A DNA stretch of 42,178 nucleotides from Pseudomonas putida (GTDB taxonomy: Bacteria > Pseudomonadota > Gammaproteobacteria > Pseudomonadales > Pseudomonadaceae), in the NCBI RefSeq assembly GCF_028682175.1, contig NZ_JANHKS010000046.1, positions 1 to 42,178 on the forward strand. Reading direction: 5' to 3'. The position numbers and the translations under genes are program-made. Shown here piece by piece: positions 8,150 to 16,728 of the stretch. Under the pieces are notes generated by a model. The model was given only the letters and a program-made list of their open reading frames with translations. It was not told the DNA's origin and did no database searches. Position 1 is the first letter of the stretch; every line of letters begins with the position of its first letter.

Positions 8150-8716
8150 ATGATCGACCTCACCCCGCCGCCTGGTGCGGCTCCCACTGATGCCGATCAG
8201 GACGCCCCCCAGGCGGCTCGCGCCCATTTTCTGAAAGTCTTCCTGTCCCAGCGCCCGCAGATGGAGGCGCTGGTAAGCCGGCGGGTCGGCTGTCGAGCCA
8301 CCGCCGCCGATCTGGTGCAAGACCTGTTCGTGCGTTTCTGGCGCCGACCGCTGGTGCAGGTCGAGGAACTCAACACCTATCTGTTGCGTTGCGCGGGCAA
8401 CATCGCCATCGATCATTTGCGCACCGAAGGCACGCGGGCGCGGATCAACGAAGGGCTGATCCCCGACGAGCAGGAATTGCGCAGCGACGAGCCCCAGGCT
8501 GCGCTGGAGGCCAGCAACGACCTGCGCCACATCGAAGCGGCCCTGCGTGGCTTGCCGGACAAGACCCGGCAGATATTCCTGCTCAACCGCATCCATGGAC
8601 GCAAATACGCCGAGATCGCCAAGGCCATGGGGCTTTCGCAAAGTGCCGTGGAAAAACATATGATGCGCGCCTTGCAAGCCTGCAAGGCGAGCCTGGATCA
8701 GGACGCTCGTCGATGA
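8150..8716 (+). CDS. FecI-like ECF sigma factor
   Basis: This 188-residue ECF sigma factor belongs to the iron-starvation group. Region 2 is at about 45-90 (ATAADLVQDLFVRFWRRP and YLLRCAGNIAIDHLR). Region 4 is at 125-180 (LRGLPDKTRQIFLLNRIHGRKYAEIAKAMGLSQSAVEKHMMRAL pattern, helix-turn-helix included). It is followed by its own FecR-like partner in a 4-base ATGA overlap and then a TonB receptor, so it should control that receptor. It is distinct in sequence from the FecI at 5085. Being downstream of three membrane protein genes without a clear promoter, it is likely transcribed with them. Confidence 0.92.
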   Translation: MIDLTPPPGAAPTDADQDAPQAARAHFLKVFLSQRPQMEALVSRRVGCRATAADLVQDLFVRFWRRPLVQVEELNTYLLRCAGNIAIDHLRTEGTRARINEGLIPDEQELRSDEPQAALEASNDLRHIEAALRGLPDKTRQIFLLNRIHGRKYAEIAKAMGLSQSAVEKHMMRALQACKASLDQDARR

Positions 8717-9708
8717 AAGCGCCCCTGGAATCCACCGCCATGATCACCCCCGAACAACAGGATGCGGCTTTGAGCTGGCTGAGCCTGTTGCACAACCAGC
8801 CAACGGCTGCGGACCAGGCGCGGTTCAGCCGATGGCTGCAAGCCGATCCCGCGCACGCCCAGGCCTATGCTCAGGCGCAGGTCGTCTGGGAGATGAGCGA
8901 GGAACCCGCCGCGACACTGGCCCGGGAAGACGACGCGGCATTGCAGGCGCTGCTGGCGGCCATGGATGCACCCCCGCGCCGTTCTCGGTCGTACTGGGGC
9001 GCATCGCTGGCAATGGCGGCGTGCCTGCTGCTAATGGTCAGCATGGGCCTGGGCTGGCAGCCGCAGCGCTGGGCCGACGATTTCGGCGCCGATTATGTGT
9101 CTGCGCCGGGGCAGGTGCGCACCGTGACGCTGGCCGATCAGTCGCAGGTGACCCTCGATGCCGACAGCGCCATCGCCGTGCATTTCACAGGCGGCGAGCG
9201 CCACGTGCAGTTGCGTCGGGGCGCGGCGTTCTTTCAAGTGACTCACACCGGCGAGCCGTTCGTGGTCGATGGCCGCCAGGGCGAAACCCGTGTGCTGGGC
9301 ACGCAGTTCGAGGTGCGGCTTCAGCCTGCCGGTGCGCAGGTGACGGTGCTGTCCGGGCGGGTGGGCGTGAAAGCGGCCAGCGACCTGCCCCAGCAGATAC
9401 TCACGGCAGGGCAGCGGGTTGCCTACGATCAGACGCACACCACCGACCCGCAAGCGGTGGACAGCGAAAACCAACTGGCCTGGCGCCAGGGTTGGCTCAA
9501 CTACTACCGCACCCCGCTGGCCGACGTGCTCAACGACCTGAGCCGCTATTACCCCGGTCGCATCATCGTGCTCAACGATCAACTGGCGGCGAAGAAAGTC
9601 AGTGGCAGCTTCCCCAGCAACGACCCGGTGGCGGTGTTGACGGCGTTGAAGTCGGTCGTCGGGTTCGAGCAGTACGAAGCCCTGGGGCGAGTGATTGTGA
9701 TCCGGTGA
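8713..9708 (+). CDS. FecR-like anti-sigma factor
   Basis: This 331-residue inner-membrane anti-sigma factor partners the sigma factor just upstream. The N-terminal DUF4880-type domain covers about 12-65 (AALSWLSLLHNQPTAADQ, FSRWLQADPAHAQAYAQAQ). One membrane helix is at about 98-115 (WGASLAMAACLLLMVSMGLGW). The periplasmic FecR domain (TLADQSQVTLDADSAIAVHF, LGTQFEVRL, VTVLSGRVGV) follows, and the tail has the STN-like PLADVLNDLSRYYPGRIIV. The ATG at 8713 overlaps the sigma stop, which decides the start over the longer frame. The downstream receptor is separated by a REP pair. Confidence 0.9.
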   Translation: MKAPLESTAMITPEQQDAALSWLSLLHNQPTAADQARFSRWLQADPAHAQAYAQAQVVWEMSEEPAATLAREDDAALQALLAAMDAPPRRSRSYWGASLAMAACLLLMVSMGLGWQPQRWADDFGADYVSAPGQVRTVTLADQSQVTLDADSAIAVHFTGGERHVQLRRGAAFFQVTHTGEPFVVDGRQGETRVLGTQFEVRLQPAGAQVTVLSGRVGVKAASDLPQQILTAGQRVAYDQTHTTDPQAVDSENQLAWRQGWLNYYRTPLADVLNDLSRYYPGRIIVLNDQLAAKKVSGSFPSNDPVAVLTALKSVVGFEQYEALGRVIVIR

Positions 9709-9716
9709 TGGAGCTT

Positions 9717-9807
9717 TTGTAGGAGCGCGCTCGCCCGCGATTGCGGTGTGTCTGTGACATCTTCAGCGCATGACACAGCGCGATCGCGGGCAAGCGCGCT
9801 CCTACAG
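9717..9807. repeat. REP pair, family B
   Basis: The arms TAGGAGCGCGCTCGCCCGCGAT and its inverted partner ATCGCGGGCAAGCGCGCTCC define a second repeat family, related to family A but with CGCG replacing TGAG and CCCGCGA replacing CTCGCGA. The other clear copy is at 15493-15582. It fills most of the gap between the anti-sigma gene and the receptor. Confidence 0.88.
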
Positions 9808-9841
9808 TGAATGCTTCGGGTCTTACGAGAGGCATATCTGA

Positions 9842-12208
9842 TTGAAAATCTGGTTCGGCATTTCTCTGCTTACCGCCTGGAGCACCTGCATCCAGGCGGC
9901 GCAGCCTGCCTATGATTTTTCGATCCCGGCCAGGCCCTTGCCCCAGGCGCTGAGCGATTTCAGCCGCGTCACGGGGCAGGGCGTGATCTACACCCAGGAC
10001 GCGCCCTACGGCGTCGATGCGCCCGCTATCAGCGGTTCCATGAGCGCCGAGCAGGCCCTCCAGCGGTTGCTCGGCGGAACCGGCCTGACCTTTCGCCGCG
10101 TTACGGCCGACACCTTCACCCTGGAGCCCATTGCCAGTGATGGCGCGCTTACCCTGGGCCTGACCCGGATCGACTCGCGCCGCAACGCAGCCGAAAGTTA
10201 TCAGCTCCCGGTCAGCACCTCGGTGATGCGCTCATCCGCGTCACGGCTGGAAACCCCGCAGACTATCAGCGTGGTTCCTGCGCAGGTGTTGCGCGATCAG
10301 GCGCCGCGCAATCTTGACGATGCGCTGAGCAACGTCAGCGGCGTGACCCAGGGCAACACGCTGGGCAGCACCCAGGACACCTTGATGAAACGCGGCTTCG
10401 GCGACAACCGCGACGGCGCGATCATCCGCGACGGCATGCCGGTGGTGCAGGGTCGCAGCCTCAATGCCACTGCCGAGCGCATCGAAGTGCTCAAGGGCCC
10501 GGCGTCGCTGCTGTACGGCATTCAGGATCCTGGCGGCGTCATCAACGTGGTCAGCAAGCGCCCGCAATTGCAGGCCTACAATGCGCTGACCGCACGGGGC
10601 TCGACCTACGGCTCGGGCAAGAATGGCAGCGGCGGCACGCTGGACAGCACAGGTCCCTTGGGGCAGAGCGGGCTGGCCTACCGCATGATCGTCGATCATG
10701 AAGACGAAGATTACTGGCGCAACTACGGCGTGCATCGCGAGTCGCTGATAGCACCTTCGCTGGCCTGGTACGGCGAAGACACCCAGTTGCTGGCCGCATA
10801 TGAGCATCGCGAATTCCTCTCGCCCTTCGACCGGGGCACGGCCATCGACCCACGCACCAACCGTCCGCTGGACATCCCCGCGACACGCCGTCTGGATGAG
10901 CCGTTCAACGACATGGAAGGGCGCTCGGAGCTCTACCGTTTCGAGGCCGATCATCAGTTCGACGACAACTGGCAAGGCCACCTGGGCTACAGCTACAACC
11001 GCGAAACCTACGATGCCAGCCAGGTGCGCATCACGGCGGTGAACCCGGCCAACGGCACCCTAACGCGCTCGATGGATGGCACCGGCGATGCCCTGAGCAC
11101 TGATCGCTTCACCACCCTGACCCTCAACGGCAATGTCAGCTTCGCGGGCATGCAACATGATCTGCTGTTCGGGTTCGACGACGAGTACCGCAAAATCTAT
11201 CGCGGGGAACTGATCCGGCAAAGGAGCCTCAACGCCTTCAGCTATCTGAACCCTGTCTACGGCCAGGAAGTGGAAGGCACTCAGGTCAGCGTGGCGGACA
11301 GCAACCAGGTGGACCTCCTGCGCAGCGACTCGCTGTTTTTTCAGGATTCCGTTCACCTCACCGATCACTGGATCCTGGTGGCTGGCGCCCGCTATCAGGT
11401 GTTCGATCAGCAGGCGGGAAAGGGCACGCCCTTTACCCGCAATACCGATCTGAATGGCCAGAAGTGGATTCCCCGCGCGGGGCTGGTGTACCGCTACACC
11501 GATGAGCTGTCGTTCTATGGCAGCTACACCGAGTCGTTCAAGCCCAACTCCAGCATCGCCGCGCTGGCCGGCGGCACGGTACTGGACTCCGCCACATTGC
11601 CCGAGCAATCCCGCGCCTGGGAGCTGGGCGCCAAGTGGGATTCGGACGACGGCATCAGCGCAAGCCTGGCGCTGTTCGACATCAAGAAGCGCAATGTGCT
11701 GGTGGCCAATTTCGATTCGCTGACCGCCAATACGGTGTACACAACCGCAGGCGAGGTCCGCTCCCGAGGCGTCGAACTGGACCTGAGCGGGCAGCTTTCG
11801 GAGCGCTGGAGCCTGATCGGCGGCTATGCCTTCACCGACGCGTGGGTGGTGAAGGATCCGACGCTGACTGGCAATCGCCTGCAGAACGTGCCCCGGCACA
11901 GCGGCTCGCTGTCGGCGGTGTATGACTTCGGTTCGATGCTGGGCGGCGACCGGTTGCGGGCAGGCGCCGGGGCGCATTACGTGGGCGAGCGCGCCGGTAA
12001 CCCGGACAACGATTTCGACTTGCCTGGCTACACGGTCGCTGATGCCTTCGCCACCTATGAAACCCGGCTGGACGGGCAGAAGGTCAAGTTTCAGCTCAAC
12101 GTGAAGAACCTGTTCGACCGCACCTATTACAGCTCGGCGGTGAGCCGGTTCTTCGTGTCGATGGGGGATTCGCGGCAGGTAATCCTGGCCACAACGCTCG
12201 AATTCTGA
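9842..12208 (+). CDS. TonB-dependent siderophore receptor with STN domain
   Basis: This 788-residue outer-membrane ferric-siderophore transducer has a signal peptide at residues 1-20 (ending CIQAA). The STN domain is about 23-100 (DFSIPARPLPQALSDFSRVTG pattern), and shows it signals to the FecR-like protein upstream. The plug follows: ETPQTISVVPAQVLRDQ, then DGMPVV and RIEVLKGPASLLYGIQDPGGVINVVSKRP, the classic siderophore-receptor signature. The barrel contains the NLFDRTYY motif and ends in Phe (TTLEF). This is the FpvA/FoxA/FiuA-like group and the ligand cannot be told from sequence. The start is TTG 9842, unusual, supported by the signal peptide and a GAGAGG 7 bases upstream. It ends the rightward iron locus. 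Confidence 0.92.
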   Translation: MKIWFGISLLTAWSTCIQAAQPAYDFSIPARPLPQALSDFSRVTGQGVIYTQDAPYGVDAPAISGSMSAEQALQRLLGGTGLTFRRVTADTFTLEPIASDGALTLGLTRIDSRRNAAESYQLPVSTSVMRSSASRLETPQTISVVPAQVLRDQAPRNLDDALSNVSGVTQGNTLGSTQDTLMKRGFGDNRDGAIIRDGMPVVQGRSLNATAERIEVLKGPASLLYGIQDPGGVINVVSKRPQLQAYNALTARGSTYGSGKNGSGGTLDSTGPLGQSGLAYRMIVDHEDEDYWRNYGVHRESLIAPSLAWYGEDTQLLAAYEHREFLSPFDRGTAIDPRTNRPLDIPATRRLDEPFNDMEGRSELYRFEADHQFDDNWQGHLGYSYNRETYDASQVRITAVNPANGTLTRSMDGTGDALSTDRFTTLTLNGNVSFAGMQHDLLFGFDDEYRKIYRGELIRQRSLNAFSYLNPVYGQEVEGTQVSVADSNQVDLLRSDSLFFQDSVHLTDHWILVAGARYQVFDQQAGKGTPFTRNTDLNGQKWIPRAGLVYRYTDELSFYGSYTESFKPNSSIAALAGGTVLDSATLPEQSRAWELGAKWDSDDGISASLALFDIKKRNVLVANFDSLTANTVYTTAGEVRSRGVELDLSGQLSERWSLIGGYAFTDAWVVKDPTLTGNRLQNVPRHSGSLSAVYDFGSMLGGDRLRAGAGAHYVGERAGNPDNDFDLPGYTVADAFATYETRLDGQKVKFQLNVKNLFDRTYYSSAVSRFFVSMGDSRQVILATTLEF

Positions 12209-12216
12209 AACACGTT

Positions 12217-12287
12217 CCGTAGCAGCACGGCTTGCCGGCGGGGGCGTCTTCGAAATCGCTCCCGCCGGCAAGCCGTGCTGCTACGAG
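12217..12287. repeat. REP pair, family C
   Basis: AGCAGCACGGCTTGCCGGCG and its inverted partner CGCCGGCAAGCCGTGCTGCT are separated by about 20 bases, forming a long hairpin. It lies 8 bases after the receptor stop, between two convergent genes, where it may act as a shared terminator-like structure. Confidence 0.9.
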
Positions 12288-12309
12288 GGGATCGACTCAA
12301 AACACGCTT

Positions 12310-13182
12310 TTACTGAAACGCCGACCGATATTCCCCGGCTGTTGCGCCCATTGCCTGTTTGAACTTGTTGCTGAAGTGGCTGGCGCTGGCAAAGCCGCAT
12401 TCCAGCGCAATCTCGCCAAAGGCCATTCGCGTCGTGCGCAGCAGTTCCCGGGCGCGGTTCATGCGGCGGGCCAGCAGGTACCGGTGTGGCGGCAGGCCGA
12501 AGCTTTCCCGGAACATGCGGGCGAAGTGGTATTCAGACAGCGCGCACATCGAGGCCAGTTGCCCGAGGCTCAAGGGCTCGGCCAGGTTCTGCTCGATGAA
12601 CTCCACCAGTTGCCGACGCAGGTGCGGTGCCAGCCCGCCTTTCAGGCGCAGGCCATCGCGTAGCCCGACCTGGCCCAGAATCATGTGGTCGAGCAGTTCG
12701 TGGGCCAGGCTGCTGGTCTGCAGGCGCTCTCCCGGCTCGCTCCAGTTCATGCCGATCAGGCGATGAAAGCGCGCAGCCTGCTGCGGATCGTCGATGAAGG
12801 TGTTTTCCCGCAGCATCATCTCCCGTGGTTCGCGGTCCAGCAGGGTGACGCAGTTGAGGGCGAACTGTTCGGGGCTGATGTAGAGGTGGGCCAGGCGGAT
12901 GTCGCCGTTGATCACCCATGAGGACTGATGCCCGGCCGGCAGCACGCAGAGTTTGTCCGGCGCGCCCTTGAGGCGCGGCTGGTCGCGACGGTAGGTGCCG
13001 GTGCCGCCCGCGATGTAGCAGGACAGGGTGTGGTGACTCGGCGCGTGATAATCCTGGGAATCGTGCCGGTTGTTCCACAGCGCCGCCACCACGCCATCGC
13101 CCAGGGCAGCACTCTGCTCCAACTGCGCGTGGGGCGAGCTGTTGAGCGACTGAAACACCTGGATCTGATCGAGTGACGACAT
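12310..13182 (-). CDS. AraC family transcriptional regulator
   Basis: This 290-residue regulator has an N-terminal cupin-like sensing domain (about 30-140, HHTLSCYIAGGTGTYRRDQ, CVLPAGHQSSW) and a C-terminal double helix-turn-helix (about 190-285: PLSLGQLASMCALSEYHFARMFRESFGLPPHRYLLARRM-type block, then AFGEIALECGFASASHFSNKFKQAMG). The second HTH motif is the AraC/XylS signature. I chose ATG 13182, since the longer frame runs back through a REP element. It diverges from the EamA exporter gene, the usual layout for a regulator and its target. The effector is unknown. Confidence 0.9.
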   Translation of the reverse strand: MSSLDQIQVFQSLNSSPHAQLEQSAALGDGVVAALWNNRHDSQDYHAPSHHTLSCYIAGGTGTYRRDQPRLKGAPDKLCVLPAGHQSSWVINGDIRLAHLYISPEQFALNCVTLLDREPREMMLRENTFIDDPQQAARFHRLIGMNWSEPGERLQTSSLAHELLDHMILGQVGLRDGLRLKGGLAPHLRRQLVEFIEQNLAEPLSLGQLASMCALSEYHFARMFRESFGLPPHRYLLARRMNRARELLRTTRMAFGEIALECGFASASHFSNKFKQAMGATAGEYRSAFQ

Positions 13183-13213
13183 GCCGGTTCTCGTAGCATC
13201 TGGCGATAAACAT

Positions 13214-13299
13214 CCCGTAGCAGCACGGCTTGCCGGCGGGAGCGATCTCAAGGCCGCCCCCGCCGGCATCGGAACGCCGCCCGGCCGTGCTGCTACGAG
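13214..13299. repeat. REP pair, family C, degenerate right arm
   Basis: The left arm AGCAGCACGGCTTGCCGGCG is intact. The right half reads CGCCGGCATCGGAACGCCGC then CGGCCGTGCTGCTACG, so the arm is split by an insertion of roughly 16 bases compared with copies at 12217 and 34184. It lies in the shared upstream region of the araC-type and eamA-type genes. Confidence 0.85.
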
Positions 13300-13416
13300 G
13301 GGATAGCGTACCGCTTGGCCTTGCATCGTACCCCCTGGACGCGATCAAAAGCGCAAGATTTTGCAAATGCCCGCCTGCGACGCCCCTCAGACTCAAGCTT
13401 CATTGAGGAGCCCGTC

Positions 13417-14316
13417 ATGAACATCTCGTTGTACCTGCTGACCGTCCTGATCTGGGGCACCACCTGGATCGCCCTGAAACTGCAACTGGGTGAGGTGGCG
13501 ATTGCGGTATCCATCGTTTACCGCTTCGGTCTGGCGGCGTTGATTCTGTTCGCCATGCTGCTGGTCAGCGGCAAGCTGCAGAAGGTCAATCGTCGCGGAC
13601 AATTGATCTGCCTGGCCCAGGGCTTGTGCCTGTTCTGCGTCAATTTCATGTGCTTTCTGCACGCCAGCCAATGGATTCCCAGCGGCCTGGTGGCCGTGGT
13701 GTTCTCGACCTCGACCTTGTGGAATGCGCTCAATGCACGGGTGTTCTTCAAGCAGAAGATCGCCCGCAACGTGCTGACCGGCGGCGCGCTTGGCTTGTTG
13801 GGACTGGGCTGTCTGTTCTGGCCTGAACTGTCGGGGCACAGCGCCAGCCGCGAAACCCTGATCGGACTGGGCCTGGCGCTGCTCGGCACCCTGTGTTTCT
13901 CGGCGGGCAATATGCTGTCCAGCCTGCAACAGAAAGCCGGCCTGCGCCCGCTGACCACCAACGCCTACGGAATGCTGTATGGCGCGGCGATGCTGAGCGT
14001 GTATTGCCTGGTCAGCGGCACGCCGTTCGCGTTCGAGTGGAATGCGCGCTACATCGGCTCGCTGTTGTATCTGGTGATTCCGGGCTCGGTGATTGGCTTC
14101 ACGGCCTACCTGACGCTGGTCGGCCGCATGGGCCCAGAGCGCGCGGCCTATTGCACGGTATTGTTTCCGGTGGTGGCGCTCAACGTTTCGGCGTATGCCG
14201 AAGGCTACCAATGGACCCTGCCCGCGCTGATGGGGCTGGTGCTGGTGATGGTGGGCAACGTGCTGGTGTTCAGGAAGCCCAAGGCGGTGGTGCCGGTGGG
14301 AGCGAAGCTGGCTTAA
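13417..14316 (+). CDS. EamA/DMT-superfamily transporter
   Basis: This 299-residue inner-membrane protein has about ten helices in two EamA repeats: first MNISLYLLTVLIWGTTWIALKL-like at residues 1-130, second from about 145 to 285. The WGTTWIALK motif in helix 1 and the GRMGPERAAYCTVLFPVVALNVSAY-like segment at about 235-260 are typical of drug/metabolite exporters. The substrate cannot be assigned. ATG 13417 has GAGGAG 6 bases upstream and begins directly at helix 1, so I prefer it over the longer open frame. Regulation by the divergent AraC protein is likely. Confidence 0.9.
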   Translation: MNISLYLLTVLIWGTTWIALKLQLGEVAIAVSIVYRFGLAALILFAMLLVSGKLQKVNRRGQLICLAQGLCLFCVNFMCFLHASQWIPSGLVAVVFSTSTLWNALNARVFFKQKIARNVLTGGALGLLGLGCLFWPELSGHSASRETLIGLGLALLGTLCFSAGNMLSSLQQKAGLRPLTTNAYGMLYGAAMLSVYCLVSGTPFAFEWNARYIGSLLYLVIPGSVIGFTAYLTLVGRMGPERAAYCTVLFPVVALNVSAYAEGYQWTLPALMGLVLVMVGNVLVFRKPKAVVPVGAKLA

Positions 14317-14342
14317 AAAATGTGGGTGTTTGTGATACCGCT

Positions 14343-14406
14343 ATCGCGAGCAAGCTCACTCCTACAGGGGAGTGCGATCCCTGTAGGAGTGAGCTTGCTC
14401 GCGATT
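14343..14406. repeat. REP pair, family A, reversed order
   Basis: Here the arm ATCGCGAGCAAGCTCACTCC comes first and GTAGGAGTGAGCTTGCTCGC second, with a short centre of about 14 bases, the opposite order from most family A copies. It sits between the convergent eamA-type and ghrB-type genes. Confidence 0.9.
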
Positions 14407-14430
14407 CGATGTATCAGACGCTGAAGGACT

Positions 14431-15405
14431 TCAACCCTTCCACACCTGCTGATTCACCAGATCCTGTGGCTTCTCGCCCAGCAACGCCGCACGCAGGTTG
14501 GCGTAGGCGCGGTCGGCCATGGCCTGGCGGGTTTCGTGGGTGGCCGAGCCGATGTGCGGCAGGGTCACGGCGTTGCTCAACTGGAACAGCGGCGATTCGG
14601 CCAGAGGCTCCTTCTCGTACACATCCAGCCCTGCACCGCGAATGGTGCCGTTCTGCAAGGCTTCGATCAGCGCAGGCTCGTCGACGATCGGGCCGCGGGC
14701 GATGTTCACCAGGATCGCGCTCTTCTTCATCAGGCCCAGTTCGCGGGTGCTGATCAGGTGCTTGGTCTTCTCGCTCAGTGGCACCACCAGGCAGACGAAA
14801 TCCGCTTCGGCCAGCAGTTGATCCAGAGTGCGGAATTGCGCGCCCAGCTCCTGCTCGACCGCCGTCTTGCGGCTGTTGCCGCTGTAGATGATCGGCATGT
14901 TGAAGCCCAGGCGACCGCGTCGGGCCACGGCCGCGCCGATGTTGCCCATGCCCACGATACCCAGGGTCTTGCCGTAGACATCGGTGCCGAAATGCGGCGC
15001 TTCGATGCTGCGTTTCCAGTTGCCGGCCTTGGTGTAGGCATCCAGCTCGGCGACGCGACGGGCGCTGCTCATGATCAGCGAGAAGCCAAGGTCCGCGGTG
15101 CTTTCGGTCAGCACGTCAGGGGTGTTGGTCAGCATGATGCCGCGTTCGGTGAGGTAGCTGACGTCGTAGTTGTCGTAACCCACCGAGATGCTTGAAACCA
15201 CTTCCAGCTGCTTTGCGCTTTCCAGTTGCTCGCGACCCAGCTTGCGGCCCGCACCGATCATGCCGTGGCTGTGGGGCAGCGCTTCGTTGAACTGTTCGTT
15301 CAAATCACCCTTTTTCGGGTCCGGGATGATCACGTTGAAGTCTTGCTGCAGGCGCTCGGCCATTTCCGGGGACACGCGGCTGAAGGCAAGGACGGTCTTT
15401 TTCAT
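14431..15405 (-). CDS. ghrB: 2-hydroxyacid dehydrogenase, glyoxylate/2-ketogluconate reductase type
   Basis: This 324-residue cytosolic NAD(P)H-dependent D-2-hydroxyacid dehydrogenase is the same length as E. coli GhrB and shares blocks such as SISVGYDN, FGTDVYGKTLGIVGMG and HIGSATHETR. The GxGxxG nucleotide motif is G152-G157. The catalytic set is R237 (NIARGP), E266 (DVYEKEP) and H284 (LPHIGSATHE). It would reduce glyoxylate, hydroxypyruvate or 2-ketogluconate. The ATG is preceded by GAGAGAAG. The neighbours do not point to a specific pathway, so the preferred substrate is uncertain. Confidence 0.85.
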   Translation of the reverse strand: MKKTVLAFSRVSPEMAERLQQDFNVIIPDPKKGDLNEQFNEALPHSHGMIGAGRKLGREQLESAKQLEVVSSISVGYDNYDVSYLTERGIMLTNTPDVLTESTADLGFSLIMSSARRVAELDAYTKAGNWKRSIEAPHFGTDVYGKTLGIVGMGNIGAAVARRGRLGFNMPIIYSGNSRKTAVEQELGAQFRTLDQLLAEADFVCLVVPLSEKTKHLISTRELGLMKKSAILVNIARGPIVDEPALIEALQNGTIRGAGLDVYEKEPLAESPLFQLSNAVTLPHIGSATHETRQAMADRAYANLRAALLGEKPQDLVNQQVWKG

Positions 15406-15492
15406 CGGATAGCTTCTCTCGGGCGGTTCAGATGGGAAGTGCGTAGCACGCTAACATTCTTGCGACGGGATTGGCAGGGCTGCGGCGGTTGA

Positions 15493-15582
15493 CTGTAGGA
15501 GCGCGCTTGCCCGCGACCGCATGGTGTCAGACATCGACGGTGCGTCTGATACGCCGCCGTCGCGGGCAAGCGCGCTCCTACA
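15493..15582. repeat. REP pair, family B
   Basis: GTAGGAGCGCGCTTGCCCGC and its inverted partner GCGGGCAAGCGCGCTCCTAC flank a centre of about 50 bases. It lies between the LysR gene stop and the ghrB-type gene start. Confidence 0.88.
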
Positions 15583-15599
15583 AAAGCGGGCGTTATCCG

Positions 15600-16547
15600 T
15601 TACACCATCTCCGGCAATACATGGGTCTGCAAATCCGCCTCGTGGGCTGCCATGATTTCTGGCAGCGAGCCGCGCAGGTACTCGACCCAGGTCTTGATCT
15701 TGGCATCCAGGTACTGGCGCGACGGATAGATCGCGTACAGGTTCAGCTCGTGGGAGCGGTAGTGCGGCAGCACGCGAACCAGCGAGCCATTGCGCAAGCC
15801 TTCGATGGCCGAGTAGATCGGCAGGATCCCGATGCCCATGCCGCTGCTGATGGCCGCTTTCATCGCATCGGCCGAGTTCACCAGGAACGGCGAGCTGGCG
15901 ATGGTCACGGTTTCCTGGCCTTCGGGGCCGTCGAACGCCCATTTCTCCAGCGGGAACACGGGGCTCACCAGGCGCAGGCACGCGTGGTTGAGCAGGTCCG
16001 CCGGCTTGTGGGCCATGCCGAATGCCTTGATGTAGGCGGGGGAGGCGCACACGATGCTGTAGGTGATGCCCAGGCGCTGCGACACGAACCCTGAGTCCGG
16101 CAGCTCGCTGGCCAGCACGATGGACACGTCGTAGCCTTCTTCGAGCAGGTCCGGCACGCGGTTGGTCATGGTCAGGTCGAACGACACGTCCGGGTGGTTG
16201 CGCCGGTAGCGGGCGATGGCGTCGATCACGTAATGCTGGCCGACGCCAGTCATCGAATGCACCTTCAGTTGCCCGGCGGGGCGCGCATGAGCGTCGCTGG
16301 CTTCGGCTTCCGCTTCCTCGACATAGCCGAGAATCTGCTCGCAGCGCAGCAGGTAGCGCTTGCCGGCTTCAGTCAGGGCGATGCGTCGGGTGGTGCGGTT
16401 CAGGAGTCGGGTTTGCAGGTGCGCTTCGAGATTGGAAACGGCACGGGAAACGTTGGCGGTGGTGGTGTCCAGTTGAGCCGCGGCAGCCGTGAAGCTGCCC
16501 GCCTGTGCCACGCAACTGAAAGCGCGCATGTTTTGCAGAGTGTCCAT
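15600..16547 (-). CDS. LysR family regulator, AaeR-like position
   Basis: This 315-residue LysR protein has an N-terminal winged HTH at 1-60 (MRAFSCVAQAGSFTAAAAQLD, then TTANVSRAVSNLEAHLQTRL) and a periplasmic-binding-protein-like effector domain from about 90 to 300 (SSGMGIGILPIYSA near 230). It diverges from the efflux operon starting at 16729, just as aaeR diverges from aaeXAB in E. coli, so control of that operon by an aromatic acid effector is a reasonable inference. A 7-base inverted repeat in the shared region is a candidate binding site. Confidence 0.9.
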   Translation of the reverse strand: MDTLQNMRAFSCVAQAGSFTAAAAQLDTTTANVSRAVSNLEAHLQTRLLNRTTRRIALTEAGKRYLLRCEQILGYVEEAEAEASDAHARPAGQLKVHSMTGVGQHYVIDAIARYRRNHPDVSFDLTMTNRVPDLLEEGYDVSIVLASELPDSGFVSQRLGITYSIVCASPAYIKAFGMAHKPADLLNHACLRLVSPVFPLEKWAFDGPEGQETVTIASSPFLVNSADAMKAAISSGMGIGILPIYSAIEGLRNGSLVRVLPHYRSHELNLYAIYPSRQYLDAKIKTWVEYLRGSLPEIMAAHEADLQTHVLPEMV

Positions 16548-16576
16548 GGGCCGTTCTCTGGTGAGATGGCAAATTG

Positions 16577-16602
16577 TGACATGAAGTTACTGATCCATGT
16601 CA
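16577..16602. promoter_or_regulatory. Candidate LysR operator
   Basis: TGACATG and CATGTCA form a perfect 7-base inverted repeat separated by 12 bases, containing the T-N11-A-like spacing of LysR sites. It lies 30 bases upstream of the LysR gene start and about 130 bases upstream of the efflux operon, in the divergent region. Binding is inferred. Confidence 0.6.
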
Positions 16603-16728
16603 GCTATACCAATGGATTATCTTCCGTTCGGTAACAAAGATTCACAGAAGTCCCGGCTTATCGCCGTATCAGGCGCATCCTAGAATCGCGGCTCGAATCA
16701 TTCCTCCTCCATTCGGGTAATTGCAGCT

